Assembly: GCF_000231445.1 (NCBI RefSeq)
Contig: NZ_AGFR01000003.1
Location: 496,001-560,000, forward strand
DNA: 64,000 nt
Direction of reading: 5' to 3'
Source: Commensalibacter intestini A911
Lineage (GTDB): Bacteria > Pseudomonadota > Alphaproteobacteria > Acetobacterales > Acetobacteraceae
Shown: positions 17,686 to 27,940 of the stretch, piece by piece
How positions within the stretch are numbered: position 1 is the first letter of the stretch
Layout of the letters: every line of letters begins with the position of its first letter
Notes under the pieces: model-generated
What the model saw: the letters and a program-made list of their open reading frames with translations, nothing else
What the model was told of the DNA's origin: nothing
Database searches by the model: none
Program-made: the position numbers and the translations under genes

Positions 17686-17712
17686 ATCAGCATATTATTT
17701 AAGTATGCTGAT
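17686..17712. terminator. Hairpin between convergent genes
   Basis: 9-bp perfect stem ATCAGCATA/TATGCTGAT with a 9-base loop, between ymdB and the TonB-like gene. There is no strong T tract. Confidence 0.45.
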
Positions 17713-17723
17713 CTGTTTCAAAA

Positions 17724-18944
17724 TTAACGTCGTAATAAAAGATAATTAATAGTTAAATTTAATTCGAAGTGATCAGGAAGGTCTGGAGGAATGTTTGGTA
17801 ATCGTGCATTTCTAAACATTCCTGTAATAGCAGCATCTAAAGCATCGGATCCCGAAGAATTTGTAAGGGTAACGGATAATACATAACCATTTCTGTTTAA
17901 GGAAACCTTTACAGAAGGACTTCCGTCTTCTCCTCTTTGAGCTGCTTCAATAGGGTAGTACATATGTTTATAAACCCAAGTAGAAATAGCTTCAGCATAA
18001 TCATCACTAACCCCTTTAATATTAATTTTTGCTGCATATGGGACATTAATTTTACCATTTTTAACTAATGGGCCTGTTGACATATCAATGCTTGAGCGAG
18101 ACCCTTGAGGTAATCTATTTCTTGCTGCTCTACGTCTTGATTTGTTTGGATTTTCACTAAAATCAAGTGTTTGCATATTTGCAAAAGGATTATTCGATTG
18201 TTCAGGTGTCGGTTGTTGTCTATGCTGTTGTTGGCGTCGAGGTGGCGTATAACGATAGGTGTATTGATGGTCTCTTGTTGCTTGCTTTTGTTGTTGAGGA
18301 ATAGGAATGGGGATACCATCCGTATCTTGAGGTAGCTCTTCTGTTTGAGGTTCTGGCGCAGAGACATCTTGTTCAGGTGTTGGCGGAGGCGTTACTTCAG
18401 GTACAGCAGCAGGTTGCGGAGGAGGAGAAGATTGTCCGTCTTCAGCGGTAACGCCATCTCCTGTTAGTCCACTTGATCCTGTAGGGCTTGGTGCAAAAAC
18501 AACATCGACAGGTTGACCTTGGCTACTATTTCCATCCATAGGAGGGGCGGGAAATACCATAGTGCCTAAATAGATTCCTAAGCAGATAAGGCCATGAGCA
18601 ATCAGTGATCCGGCTAAATAAAAGACAAGCGATTTTTGTTCGGGCTCATTTCTATAATGTAAAAGAGAGTGTTTTGCATGCAACGTAGGAAGAGATGGTG
18701 CTAATGGTGGAGGTTCTTTTTGTATTTTTGTTAGCGCTGAACTCTCCGAATAAGCTTCTTTGCGTAACAAAGGAAAGCCTGCAAGCTTTATTGCTGTAGC
18801 TTTGGTTTTTTTTACAAATTCTGGGCGTTGTGAAGAGATAGGTGTATGATGAATAGACTCATTAGGAACCACAGATCCAACTGAATGATCACGGGACGAC
18901 GCGCTGAGTTTCTTTTGGTTTAAGGGTCTGTCCGTGTTGGTCAT
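17724..18944 (-). CDS. TonB-like energy transducer with long cytoplasmic extension
   Basis: 406 residues. A cytoplasmic segment of about 104 residues precedes the single membrane helix (about 105-130, SLVFYLAGSLIAHGLICLGI). A long Pro/Gln-rich periplasmic linker follows (PPPQPAAVPEVTPPPTPEQ and later Q/R-rich stretches). The C-terminal ~100 residues form a TonB domain (YYPIEAAQRGEDGSPSVKV, followed by SLNRNGYVLSVTLTNSSGSD). Most TonB proteins have only a few residues before the helix, so the extension is unusual. No exbB/exbD or TolQ/TolR genes are adjacent, so the energising partner is elsewhere. A TolA-like role is possible. Confidence 0.75.
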   Translation of the reverse strand: MTNTDRPLNQKKLSASSRDHSVGSVVPNESIHHTPISSQRPEFVKKTKATAIKLAGFPLLRKEAYSESSALTKIQKEPPPLAPSLPTLHAKHSLLHYRNEPEQKSLVFYLAGSLIAHGLICLGIYLGTMVFPAPPMDGNSSQGQPVDVVFAPSPTGSSGLTGDGVTAEDGQSSPPPQPAAVPEVTPPPTPEQDVSAPEPQTEELPQDTDGIPIPIPQQQKQATRDHQYTYRYTPPRRQQQHRQQPTPEQSNNPFANMQTLDFSENPNKSRRRAARNRLPQGSRSSIDMSTGPLVKNGKINVPYAAKINIKGVSDDYAEAISTWVYKHMYYPIEAAQRGEDGSPSVKVSLNRNGYVLSVTLTNSSGSDALDAAITGMFRNARLPNIPPDLPDHFELNLTINYLLLRR

Positions 18945-19105
18945 TCGCTTGTTTATCTTCGCCTGCTTTTGGTTTTAATAAGGGTTCTTTGATATCACGT
19001 CGTAAAGTAAAAAAAAATATGTAGAAATAAAACAAAATGATATTTTTGATATTTGTATTTTCTTTACTAAAACACAATAGTATTTTTTTAAAAAGGGATA
19101 GTTTT

Positions 19106-19765
19106 ATGTCTGATTGGCAACAAAAGATACAAGAAGCAACAGATTTCCTATCAAACATAGATCCAGATCTTGCTTTGGTTATTCAAAAAGAAAAAAACTG
19201 TCGCTTACAAGTCAAACAAAAGCAAGAACCTTATTTTGCATTGCTTGAAGCAATAGCAGGTCAGCAACTTCATGCTAAGGCAGTGACAGCCATTTTAAAT
19301 CGCTTAAAAGCTTTGAACAATGGAGCATTGCCAAGTACCGATAAATTATTAACTTACACCGATGAAGCGTTACGTTCTTGTGGATTTTCTTTTCGTAAAA
19401 TTGCAACAATGCAGAAGTTAGCAATGGCAACGCAGGAGGGAAATGTGCCTTCTTATGAGCAAGCTCAAAATATGTCTGACGAAGCATTAATAGAATTATT
19501 AACGCAACTTCCTGGCATAGGAGTTTGGACGGTTGAAATGTTCCTTATTTTTACTTTGGGGCGCTTAGATATTATGCCTGTTCATGATTTTGGTATTCGA
19601 GAAGGTTGGAAAATTTGTAAGAAACTATCCGAACAACCTAAACCGAAAGAACTCAAAGAAAAAACATTATCTTGGAGTCCTTATCGATCTGTAGGTGCTT
19701 GGTTTTTATGGAGAGCTGTGGATCAGAATAAACCAAAAGAAAAACAGAATCCATTCACGTTATAA
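19106..19765 (+). CDS. alkA: DNA-3-methyladenine glycosylase II (AlkA-like)
   Basis: 219-residue base-excision-repair glycosylase of the HhH-GPD superfamily. The helix-hairpin-helix LPGIGVWTVE lies at 135-144, and the catalytic Asp161 is in MPVHDFGIREG. There is no iron-sulfur cluster loop, as in AlkA. A longer ORF starts at 19037, but the ATG at 19106 has GGGA 7 bases upstream and gives the usual N-terminus, so I use it. Its stop overlaps the convergent quinone reductase by a few bases. Confidence 0.88.
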   Translation: MSDWQQKIQEATDFLSNIDPDLALVIQKEKNCRLQVKQKQEPYFALLEAIAGQQLHAKAVTAILNRLKALNNGALPSTDKLLTYTDEALRSCGFSFRKIATMQKLAMATQEGNVPSYEQAQNMSDEALIELLTQLPGIGVWTVEMFLIFTLGRLDIMPVHDFGIREGWKICKKLSEQPKPKELKEKTLSWSPYRSVGAWFLWRAVDQNKPKEKQNPFTL

Positions 19766-20761
19766 ATGAGATAAATCGAGAATGATTTTTCCGTTATGTT
19801 CTCCGGATTCCATCAGTTCATGGGCCTGACGAACCTCTTCAAAAGGAAAAATCTTATAAATAGAAGGAGATATTTTGCGTTGGGCAAGTAAAGGCCAGAC
19901 ATGTTGCTGGAGTTCTTTAGCGATATGCCCTTTGAAATCTGTAGAGCGAGGGCGTAATGTGCTGCCACACACTGTGACTCTTTTAGTCACAATTTTTGCT
20001 AGATTAACATCATTAGCTTTGATACCGCCTTGAAAAGAAATAATGACTAATCGGCCATCTTCGCTTAAAGAATCAATATTCTTATTCAAATAAGCAGCAG
20101 CCATAATATCAAGAATAATATTAACCCCTTGTTGATGAGTTAATTCTTGAATTCGTTGGACAAAATCTTCGTCATGATAATTAATGAAGTCAGTAGCACC
20201 GAGTTTTTTACAAAACTCACCTTTTTCTTGGCTTCCTACGGTCGTGTAAATGGTGGCTCCAAAATTTTTAGCAATTTGAATAGCTGCGGTTCCTATGCCG
20301 CCGCTTCCACCATGGATTAGAACTGTTTCACCAGCTTTAAGCTTGCCTATTTCAAATAAATTTGTCCATACGGTGAAAAAAGTCTCTGGTAAAGCTGCTG
20401 CTTCATATGCAGTAAAACCTTCTGGCCAAAGAAGACATTGTGTAACAGGAACTGCACAATATTGCGCATATCCTCCACCATTGGTTAATGCACAGATAGA
20501 ATCACCAACTTTAAAAGGTGAAGAAGAAGGTGCAGAAACCACTTCACCGGCAATTTCTAAGCCTAATAATGGGCTGGTATTGGGAGGCGGTGGGTATAAT
20601 CCTTTGCGTTGCATAAGATCTGGACTATTAACACCTGCTGCTTGTACACGCACCAAGACCTCATCATCATGACATGTTGGGATAGGGAGGGTTGTTAGGG
20701 ATAACTCTTCTGGGCCACCAGGTTGATTAACAATAATGGCTTTCATTTGTTGTGCTGTCAT
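19760..20761 (-). CDS. Zinc-independent NAD(P)H:quinone oxidoreductase (PIG3-like MDR)
   Basis: 333 residues of the medium-chain dehydrogenase/reductase superfamily. The N-terminal GroES-like domain includes VQAAGVNSPDLMQRKGLYPPP. The Rossmann domain includes LIHGGSGGIGTAAIQIAK, the NADPH-binding loop. Structural and catalytic zinc ligands are missing, as in quinone reductases of the QorA/PIG3 type. It probably reduces quinones or enals. It is a single gene, divergent from ruvX. Confidence 0.87.
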   Translation of the reverse strand: MTAQQMKAIIVNQPGGPEELSLTTLPIPTCHDDEVLVRVQAAGVNSPDLMQRKGLYPPPPNTSPLLGLEIAGEVVSAPSSSPFKVGDSICALTNGGGYAQYCAVPVTQCLLWPEGFTAYEAAALPETFFTVWTNLFEIGKLKAGETVLIHGGSGGIGTAAIQIAKNFGATIYTTVGSQEKGEFCKKLGATDFINYHDEDFVQRIQELTHQQGVNIILDIMAAAYLNKNIDSLSEDGRLVIISFQGGIKANDVNLAKIVTKRVTVCGSTLRPRSTDFKGHIAKELQQHVWPLLAQRKISPSIYKIFPFEEVRQAHELMESGEHNGKIILDLSHL

Positions 20762-20895
20762 GAGATTTTACCTTAAATTAAAGTATCTTTTTAAATCTAA
20801 TATCCTTTTCAAAGAATATAAAATATATAATGTTTAGAAATATAATTTAATTCTATGATTGCTTTGATGTAATTTTCTATTTTCAGGTAACGACA

Positions 20896-21363
20896 ATGCT
20901 TTTTGCAACTCCTTATGAATTGATACAACAACTTCCCAGGGGATATAGATTATTAGGTATTGATCCAGGTAAAAAGCAAATAGGCTTGGCTTTATCAGAT
21001 GTGTCTTTGATGTTGGCATCACCGTATGAAACGGTAAAAAGAGGGAAAGTATCCGCTTTTGCGCAATATTTGCAGCAAATTGCACAAAAAGAACAGCTTG
21101 GAGGGTTAATTTGTGGCTTGCCTCTTTCTTTGGATGGTCAGTTTGGTCCTGCTGCACAAGCTGCAAAAGATTGGATCGGAGCAGTATCTCAGGCAAGTGG
21201 TTTTCCAGCTTGTTTATGGGATGAGCGTTTATCAAGTAGCGCAGTTAATCGTTTTTTGATTGAGGAGGCCGATCTTAGCCGCAAAAAACGTAATGAAGTT
21301 GTTGATAAAATGGCTGCTAGTTATATGTTACAAGCAGCTCTTGATGTGGCTAAAAACCAGTAA
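20896..21363 (+). CDS. ruvX: Putative Holliday junction resolvase/pre-16S rRNA nuclease RuvX (YqgF)
   Basis: 155-residue RNase H-like nuclease. The first acidic motif is LLGIDPGKKQIGLALSD (Asp23), followed by GLICGLPLSLDG and the DERLSSSAVNRFL block. The last catalytic Asp is in DKMAASYMLQ. It functions in pre-16S rRNA 5' end maturation or junction resolution. It overlaps the convergent lipoprotein gene by 14 bases. Confidence 0.9.
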   Translation: MLFATPYELIQQLPRGYRLLGIDPGKKQIGLALSDVSLMLASPYETVKRGKVSAFAQYLQQIAQKEQLGGLICGLPLSLDGQFGPAAQAAKDWIGAVSQASGFPACLWDERLSSSAVNRFLIEEADLSRKKRNEVVDKMAASYMLQAALDVAKNQ

Positions 21364-21733
21364 AAGTATTTTTGGTTGCTGAAGTCGCCCCTAAAGCATT
21401 TAAATAAGAAACATAAATGTTAATTTTTTGCTCTGCGTTTGTTTTGGTTGCTTTAGGAATTGGTTTTGTCTGATCAAATTGTCCTTTAAGCTGTGTAACG
21501 GCTTGATAAGCGTCTTGCTTATATTGAGCCAAACGTTTAAAGGATGCTGGATCAGGAGCTCCGTAGTTACCGTGTAAATAGCGTTCATTCAAAGCAACAG
21601 CATTATTATATTCATCCTGAACATGATCTATTTTCATAATTCGTTTTTGTTCTGTACAGCTAGCTAGTAAAATGCAGCTGGTAACCAATGAGGCAAAAAA
21701 ACTGTGTTTAATGTTCAAGTAAGATATTTTCAT
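21350..21733 (-). CDS. Small lipoprotein of unknown function
   Basis: 127 residues with a lipoprotein signal peptide ending in the lipobox LLASC (Cys26). The mature part is about 100 residues and mostly helical. It has no recognisable domain. Ser/Asn at the +2/+3 positions is not obvious (Cys-Thr-Glu), so outer-membrane sorting is likely. The 3' end overlaps ruvX on the opposite strand. Confidence 0.65.
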   Translation of the reverse strand: MKISYLNIKHSFFASLVTSCILLASCTEQKRIMKIDHVQDEYNNAVALNERYLHGNYGAPDPASFKRLAQYKQDAYQAVTQLKGQFDQTKPIPKATKTNAEQKINIYVSYLNALGATSATKNTFTGF

Positions 21734-21853
21734 AATTATGCAATGTAATCAGTTAAAATTATAATCAATTGCGTTTAGTTTATAGGAAGGGTTACAGTCT
21801 GACAATTAAAAAGCAAGGCGATATTGGTTATCAAAGATTGTAAATATTAACTA

Positions 21854-22810
21854 TTAGAGCTGATTAAAAGCTTTACGGAATTCTTCTTCTGGTAAATCAA
21901 TGCCAATAAATACAAATTCTGAAAATGGAGTTTCGTCTTTCGACCATACTTGCCCGAATTCACTATTATAAAGTTGATTTACGCCTTGTAGTAATAAGCG
22001 CTCTGGATTGTCTTTGATATAAATGATGGCTTTGTAGCGTAAAAGCTGTTTTTTAAAATTATGAAGAATTTTTTCAAATAGTAAAGATAATGCGTTGATA
22101 TCAAAAGGCTCCGATCGTTTGATAACGAAAGAGTTAACCTGTGTATCTAAGGGATTGGTAGAAACTTCTTGGCAAAGAAAAGACGATTTTGCAGATAAAG
22201 CAAAACCATCCAATTGATCTAATAGTTTTAAATCGATCTTTCCATTGATGATAGGATGTATTTCTGCTCGCTGATTCATACAGGTCAACTGTTGAGTAAA
22301 CTCTTGGGCATCGTTTTCTAATAAATCTGTTTTGCTAACTAAAATTAAATCTGCGAACCCGATTTGAGCTTGCGTGACATGAAAATGCTTGAATTGATAA
22401 GGTGCATTCAATGCGTCAACAAGTGTAATAACGCCACGTAATTGAAAGGTTTCGGTAATTATATCATTTATTAAGAAGCTTTTAATGATAGGACCAGGAT
22501 CAGCCATTCCTGTACATTCGATAATCAGTTGAGTAAATTCAATTTCTTGGTGGGTTAATTGTCTAGAAAGTTCTGATAAAGTGGCTTCTAGCTCACCATG
22601 GCTACTACAGCAAATACATCCATTTTGTAAGGTCGTGATGTGAAGGGGAGTATCTTGTGATAAAATCGTTGTATCTAAGGCAGTATTACCAAACTCATTT
22701 TCAATAACAGCTATTTTATGTGTTGTTTGATGATGCAGGATATAGTTTAGAAAAGTCGTTTTTCCCGCACCCAAGAAGCCAGAAATGATAAAAACGGGAA
22801 TGGGAGTCAT
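21854..22810 (-). CDS. COG0523 (CobW/P47K) family G3E GTPase
   Basis: 318 residues starting at the ATG ending at 22810. An adjacent upstream GTG could add one residue. Walker A is GFLGAGKTTFLN. The metal-binding CXCC motif is in NGCICCSS, and the Walker B/G3 region LIIECTGMADP follows. The C-terminal CobW_C domain is present. G3E GTPases of this type are metallochaperones, often for zinc (ZagA/YeiR/YjiA). No metal-import or zinc-regulator gene is adjacent, so the metal is unknown. Confidence 0.88.
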   Translation of the reverse strand: MTPIPVFIISGFLGAGKTTFLNYILHHQTTHKIAVIENEFGNTALDTTILSQDTPLHITTLQNGCICCSSHGELEATLSELSRQLTHQEIEFTQLIIECTGMADPGPIIKSFLINDIITETFQLRGVITLVDALNAPYQFKHFHVTQAQIGFADLILVSKTDLLENDAQEFTQQLTCMNQRAEIHPIINGKIDLKLLDQLDGFALSAKSSFLCQEVSTNPLDTQVNSFVIKRSEPFDINALSLLFEKILHNFKKQLLRYKAIIYIKDNPERLLLQGVNQLYNSEFGQVWSKDETPFSEFVFIGIDLPEEEFRKAFNQL

Positions 22811-22854
22811 CACAAAATAAATTCCTTTTATATGAATAAAAGTCGTTTTATCAT

Positions 22855-22896
22855 AAATAGAACGCGAAGCATAATGATATGCCTCGCGTTCTATTT
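22855..22896 (-). terminator. Terminator hairpin after fructose-6-phosphate aldolase
   Basis: 13-bp stem AAATAGAACGCGA/TCGCGTTCTATTT with a further 4-bp inner stem. It lies 36 bases after the aldolase stop on the minus strand. Confidence 0.65.
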
Positions 22897-22931
22897 AAAT
22901 CATCTTAACAGAAAATTAAATAAGAATTATC

Positions 22932-23594
22932 TTATAAGTTTTCTTGATGGAAAGTATTTTGCCATTTTTCTTCGAATTGTTTTACTGCAATTCCAACTGC
23001 TGGATCAGCAATAAATAGATCGAAAATATCAACAGGTAAGGTAATACCTTTACATCCAATCAACATACATTCAAGAGCTTGTCTTGGGCTTTTAAAGCTT
23101 GCAGCAACAAGTTCTTTTTCAGGAGCATGTGTTGATAATAAAGCTTGAAGTTCAGAAACAACTTCTGGACCATTTCCGCCTTGTGCGTCGATGCGGCTTA
23201 CATATGGAGATACATATTTAGCACCAGCTAACACACCTAATAAACCTTGTGCTGCACCATAAACAGAGGTTGCCAATGTAGGGATGTTTTGTGCGGTTAA
23301 TTCTTTAATAACTTGTAAACCACTTGGGGTAACAGGCACTTTTACAACTAGATTATCTACGCGTTCACGTAATTTGTGAGCATCGTCAATCATGCCTTCA
23401 ACTGTAGGAGCAATAACTTGAGCGAAAAGAGTTCCTTTTCCACCCATTGCATCTCTAATTGCAGGTAAAAGGTCAAATAATGGCACGCCACCAGCTGCAA
23501 CGATTGCAGGGTTGGTTGTTACGCCCCAAACAGGGAACATACCAGAGATTCTTTTGATTGCTTTAACGTCAGAGGTATCTAAAAGTATTTTCAT
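22932..23594 (-). CDS. fsa: Fructose-6-phosphate aldolase (FSA, transaldolase family)
   Basis: 220 residues, the same length as E. coli FsaA and alike along the whole sequence. The catalytic Schiff-base lysine is Lys85 in LVVKVPVTPSG. GVTTNPAIVAAGG at the N-terminus and VYGAAQGLLGVLAGAKYV are FSA-type rather than full-length transaldolase. FSA interconverts fructose-6-phosphate with dihydroxyacetone and glyceraldehyde-3-phosphate, which could link to glycerol or dihydroxyacetone metabolism, a speciality of acetic acid bacteria. Monocistronic. Confidence 0.88.
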   Translation of the reverse strand: MKILLDTSDVKAIKRISGMFPVWGVTTNPAIVAAGGVPLFDLLPAIRDAMGGKGTLFAQVIAPTVEGMIDDAHKLRERVDNLVVKVPVTPSGLQVIKELTAQNIPTLATSVYGAAQGLLGVLAGAKYVSPYVSRIDAQGGNGPEVVSELQALLSTHAPEKELVAASFKSPRQALECMLIGCKGITLPVDIFDLFIADPAVGIAVKQFEEKWQNTFHQENL

Positions 23595-23918
23595 AGTCTC
23601 ATAAGCCTTTTATTGGAAGTAAAAGAAATTAAAATGGTAATCTTATGTATTCTGATTAATAAACAAATAAAAATTGAACTATATAAGTAAAATTAAAGTA
23701 ATTTATTCATTACATAAATTGCAAAATCAATAAATATTGAGTTATTTATTAATAATGATGATTAGAATATTTAATTTCAAAAGAGCATAAAGAGTTTTAG
23801 TAGCTAGTATTATTTTATGCTTATTAATCTAATCCAAAAAAAGTGTTTTGTTAAGCCAGAATCACAAAAAAAATCAATTTTTTGTGATGGCTTAACATTT
23901 TTGTATCAAAATCAAGTG
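23595..23918. other. 324-bp intergenic region between fsa and glnA
   Basis: Very AT-rich. It contains the fsa promoter side (minus strand) and the glnA terminator at 23851-23895. A short + strand ORF at its right end runs into glnA antisense and is not convincing. Nothing else is recognised. Confidence 0.6.
23851..23895 (-). terminator. glnA terminator
   Basis: Long stem pairing TTAAGCC and ATCACAAAAAA with TTTTTTGTGAT and GGCTTAA, with a small bulge, followed on the minus strand by an A/T-rich stretch. It lies 24 bases after the glnA stop. Confidence 0.75.
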
Positions 23919-25364
23919 TTAGACAGAGTAGTACATTTCAAATTCAACTGGGTGAGGGGTATGTTCGAATCGATATACTTCTTCCCATTTGATTTTTGCA
24001 TAGCTTTCGATTTGATCTTTTGTGAACACGTCGCCAGCTAATAAGAAATCATGATCAGCAGCTAATGCGTCTAATGCTTCACGCAAAGAACCACAAACTG
24101 TTGGGATTTCTTTAAGTTCTTCTGGAGGAAGATCATATAGATCTTTATCCATTGCATCACCAGGATGGATTTTATTTTTAATACCATCAATACCAGCCAT
24201 TAACATTGCAGCGAATGCAAGATATGGATTTGCTGTTGGATCTGGGAAGCGGATTTCAACACGTTTTCCTTTTGGACTTGTCACATATGGAATACGACAA
24301 GAAGCAGAACGGTTACGAGCTGAGTATGCTAATAGTACAGGTGCTTCAAAACCAGGGATCAAACGTTTGTAAGAGTTGGTTGATGGGTTTGTAAAAGCAT
24401 TTAGAGCTTTTGCATGTTTAATGATCCCACCAATGTAATATAATGCTTGATCTGAAAGGTCTGCATAACCATTACCAGCAAAGTTAGGTTTGTTATCTTT
24501 CCAAATAGATTGGTGAACATGCATTCCTGTGCCGTTATCGCCATAGATTGGTTTTGGCATGAATGTTGCTGTTTTTCCATAAGAATGTGCAACATTGTGA
24601 ACGCAATATTTATAGATTTGCATAAAGTCAGCAGAACGAACTAATGTAGAGAATTCAATGCCGAGCTCATGTTGAGATTGTGCAACTTCGTGATGTTGTT
24701 TTTCAATAGGAAGACCCATTTCACCCATTGTTGTCAACATTTCTGCACGAAGATCATTTTCGCTATCTACTGGAGGAACAGGGAAATATCCACCTTTTAA
24801 GCCTGGGCGATGTCCCATATTGCCTTCTGGATAATCTTTTAAGTTTGAACCAGGGCCTTCGATGCTGTCTAGTTGATGAATAGCAAAGTTAGGGCCTGTA
24901 CCAAATTTAACGTTATCGAAGATGAAGAATTCAGCCTCTGGGCCGAAATAAGCGGTATCACCGATGCCTGTTGATTTTAGATATTGTTCAGCCAGTTTAG
25001 CTGTAGAACGTGGATCGCGATTATAAGCAACACCGGTTGCAGGATCGATAATATCACAAATTAAAATCAATTGAGGTTTTGCTGTGAAAGGATCCATGAC
25101 TGCACTGGTTGGATCAGGCATTAAAATCATGTCGCTTTCGTTAATAGCTTTCCATCCTTTGATAGAAGAACCATCAAACATAACACCATCTTCAAAAATT
25201 TCAGATTTGATTGTAGTTACATATTGAGTTGTATGGTGCCATTTACCACAAGGGTCAGTAAAACGGAAATCCACAAATTCAACTGAATTTTCTTGGATCA
25301 TATCCATTACTTTTGCAATAGCTTCTTCTTTAGGTGTATTCGGAGACATTGAGTTGTTAGACAT
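23919..25364 (-). CDS. glnA: Type I glutamine synthetase
   Basis: 481-residue GS-I subunit, central to ammonium assimilation. The ATP/Mg region [33 protein letters not shown] and the NRSASCRIP loop are present. The adenylylation site is Tyr410 in [10 protein letters not shown], so activity is probably controlled by GlnE. The ATG at 25364 has AGGAAG upstream. It follows the PII gene on the same strand with an 84-base gap, the usual alphaproteobacterial glnB-glnA operon. Confidence 0.97.
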   Translation of the reverse strand: MSNNSMSPNTPKEEAIAKVMDMIQENSVEFVDFRFTDPCGKWHHTTQYVTTIKSEIFEDGVMFDGSSIKGWKAINESDMILMPDPTSAVMDPFTAKPQLILICDIIDPATGVAYNRDPRSTAKLAEQYLKSTGIGDTAYFGPEAEFFIFDNVKFGTGPNFAIHQLDSIEGPGSNLKDYPEGNMGHRPGLKGGYFPVPPVDSENDLRAEMLTTMGEMGLPIEKQHHEVAQSQHELGIEFSTLVRSADFMQIYKYCVHNVAHSYGKTATFMPKPIYGDNGTGMHVHQSIWKDNKPNFAGNGYADLSDQALYYIGGIIKHAKALNAFTNPSTNSYKRLIPGFEAPVLLAYSARNRSASCRIPYVTSPKGKRVEIRFPDPTANPYLAFAAMLMAGIDGIKNKIHPGDAMDKDLYDLPPEELKEIPTVCGSLREALDALAADHDFLLAGDVFTKDQIESYAKIKWEEVYRFEHTPHPVEFEMYYSV

Positions 25365-25448
25365 TGTTAGTTCTTCCTGTGTCTTTTGACTTGAGAATAT
25401 GAAAACTATAAGTAGCGATCATGTTAGAGCTTGTATGAATAATACGAA

Positions 25449-26099
<651 letters not shown>

Positions 26100-27581
26100 T
26101 TACTTTTCTTTGCAATAATCATTTTTCTTTTCGGTATAAAAATCAACCAAAACATTATTTTTATTGAAATAAAGCGTGTAGTTGTCACTCTTAATGGTTT
26201 TGATTGTTAATTTTTTGTCAGAATGTATATCGTAAATGGATTGACAGATTTCGGTAAAATTATTGGCTGGATAATATGGTAAAACATTTGATATTTTCAT
26301 AGCAGCCAGCCAATCAAAATCTTGTTCTCCATATAGATAAAGGAAGAATGGAATTTTTGTTGTTAATCGTTTGTTGCTTGCTGCCAAAGGAATAGGGTTT
26401 AGAGCGATTATTTTAAGTTCTGGAGAGTGCGAGCTGTGTCCTATATCATAATTGATGTTATTCATGAGTGCTTGAAAAGAAACATCTTGGTCTTTTAAAA
26501 AAACACCATAGCTGTAACTTGTTGAAAAGCAAAAAACTGAAAAAACAATATAAAATCCATAGTAAATACGTTTAGATAAAAGAGAAATGAAATAGAAGGA
26601 TATTACCCACAAAAAAGAAATACCAATTAAAACTCGTAAGTTATCAATTTCAAATGTTAGTAAAATGCTTGGACCTTCTGCAGCAAGTAAGATCGCAATG
26701 TAAGTAATAGGTATTATCACTAAGCTACATACTATATTTTTTACTGTTATTTTTTTGTTTTTATATTGCTTAAAATGATATGCAGCTAATGACAATATAG
26801 TTGTTATTGCAGCAATATAAATAATATAATGGATGTTTAAGAATAATATTTTTATATAAAAAACTGTTTGTAAAAGGTTGGCTTTTATATTGGATAAGCT
26901 AATTATAAATCGAGTGTTAAATCCACTAAATATATAAGGATATATTAAGGTAAATAGTAAGCATAGCAGCGTATAGATACCAATACAGACTGTTGCTTTT
27001 GTATAAATTTTACTTTGATTATCAAAACCGTGTTCTAAATAATGTTTACATAGAATGAATAATAAGCAATTTACATATATGCCTAATGTTGTTTGATACG
27101 AAAACAGAATTATTAAAGCGCAAACTATAGAAAATAAAGCATAATATCTAGTTTTCAAAATAAAAGTTGCAGAAATAACAGCACAACAAGTGGATATTGT
27201 CATTGGTAAACTATCATATCCAAAGCTCATATTTTGTAGATAAAAAGGATTTAAGAAAATTAAAGAAACAATAGAAAAAGAAAAAAAGTTAATTTTTTTG
27301 AATAGAGCAATGGCAACGTATACAATTGTACATGCAATACAAATAACAGATAATATTTGAGTTAATGGTGCAATGAGAACGCCATCTGTGAACGAAAGAA
27401 AATCGAGCACAATTTTACTAACGATACGTCCTTCTTGGATAAAACCAAACATCATAATTAAAGAACGTATATAATCATCTCTGTATTTTAAGTTTAAAGA
27501 GATAATAGGATAATAATAAAAAAAGAAAAATAGAAAAATAAACAAAAGGCTTATTCTATTTTTAACAAAAAACTGTTTCAT
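26100..27581 (-). CDS. GtrII-family membrane glucosyltransferase
   Basis: 493 residues with about 10-12 predicted membrane helices and a C-terminal soluble stretch. It begins with a long hydrophobic helix followed by LKYRDDYIRSLIMMFGF and ISPL-like APLTQILSV, the pattern of the phage/serotype-conversion glucosyltransferase GtrII family (PF14264). Asp35/Asp36 in the first external loop are the likely catalytic acids. Such enzymes move a glucosyl group from undecaprenyl phosphate to O-antigen. The required GtrA/GtrB partners are 13 kb away at 10.3 kb. Confidence 0.75.
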   Translation of the reverse strand: MKQFFVKNRISLLFIFLFFFFYYYPIISLNLKYRDDYIRSLIMMFGFIQEGRIVSKIVLDFLSFTDGVLIAPLTQILSVICIACTIVYVAIALFKKINFFSFSIVSLIFLNPFYLQNMSFGYDSLPMTISTCCAVISATFILKTRYYALFSIVCALIILFSYQTTLGIYVNCLLFILCKHYLEHGFDNQSKIYTKATVCIGIYTLLCLLFTLIYPYIFSGFNTRFIISLSNIKANLLQTVFYIKILFLNIHYIIYIAAITTILSLAAYHFKQYKNKKITVKNIVCSLVIIPITYIAILLAAEGPSILLTFEIDNLRVLIGISFLWVISFYFISLLSKRIYYGFYIVFSVFCFSTSYSYGVFLKDQDVSFQALMNNINYDIGHSSHSPELKIIALNPIPLAASNKRLTTKIPFFLYLYGEQDFDWLAAMKISNVLPYYPANNFTEICQSIYDIHSDKKLTIKTIKSDNYTLYFNKNNVLVDFYTEKKNDYCKEK

Positions 27582-27940
27582 TCACTTGCTCTTACTCGCA
27601 TAAATTCATTGTGATGAGATATACACGATTTAACTTGATAGTTAAATCTCTTAAGTTTTCATTATTCTTATGAATATTAAAAGTTATTCGATATGTTGAA
27701 TTGTGCATATCAATTATAATTTAGTTGTAAAATAAGCACAAATTTTACAGTAATTTTATATATATTTGTTTTTAATAGACAGGACTCAATAGGGAGAGTT
27801 AACATAACGTCACTTAAAAGGTTTTATGTTATTTTAGATAATGTAGAGGCGAGCTTAAAAGAAAATTAACATTATTAAAAGTAAATCATTTCTACCTTTT
27901 TTTAATATTAAAAATTAGCTTATTTAAGGGAGATTGAACC
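27582..27940. other. 359-bp divergent intergenic region between the GtrII-like and glycyl radical enzyme genes
   Basis: AT-rich divergent promoter region. A perfect inverted repeat lies at 27627-27648, and a good ribosome-binding site (AAGGGAGA) lies 7 bases before the enzyme's ATG. I looked for an FNR-type site (TTGAT-N4-ATCAA) and found no convincing match. Confidence 0.5.
27627..27648. promoter_or_regulatory. Inverted repeat, possible operator
   Basis: GATTTAAC and GTTAAATC are perfect 8-base arms separated by 6 bases, 46 bases upstream of the GtrII-like start and about 290 bases upstream of the glycyl radical enzyme start. The spacing suits a dimeric regulator. No regulator is identified. 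Confidence 0.35.

Noticed and set aside
27582-27940. FNR/FixK-type site upstream of the glycyl radical enzyme
   Set aside because: The nearest TTGAT lacks a correctly spaced ATCAA partner.
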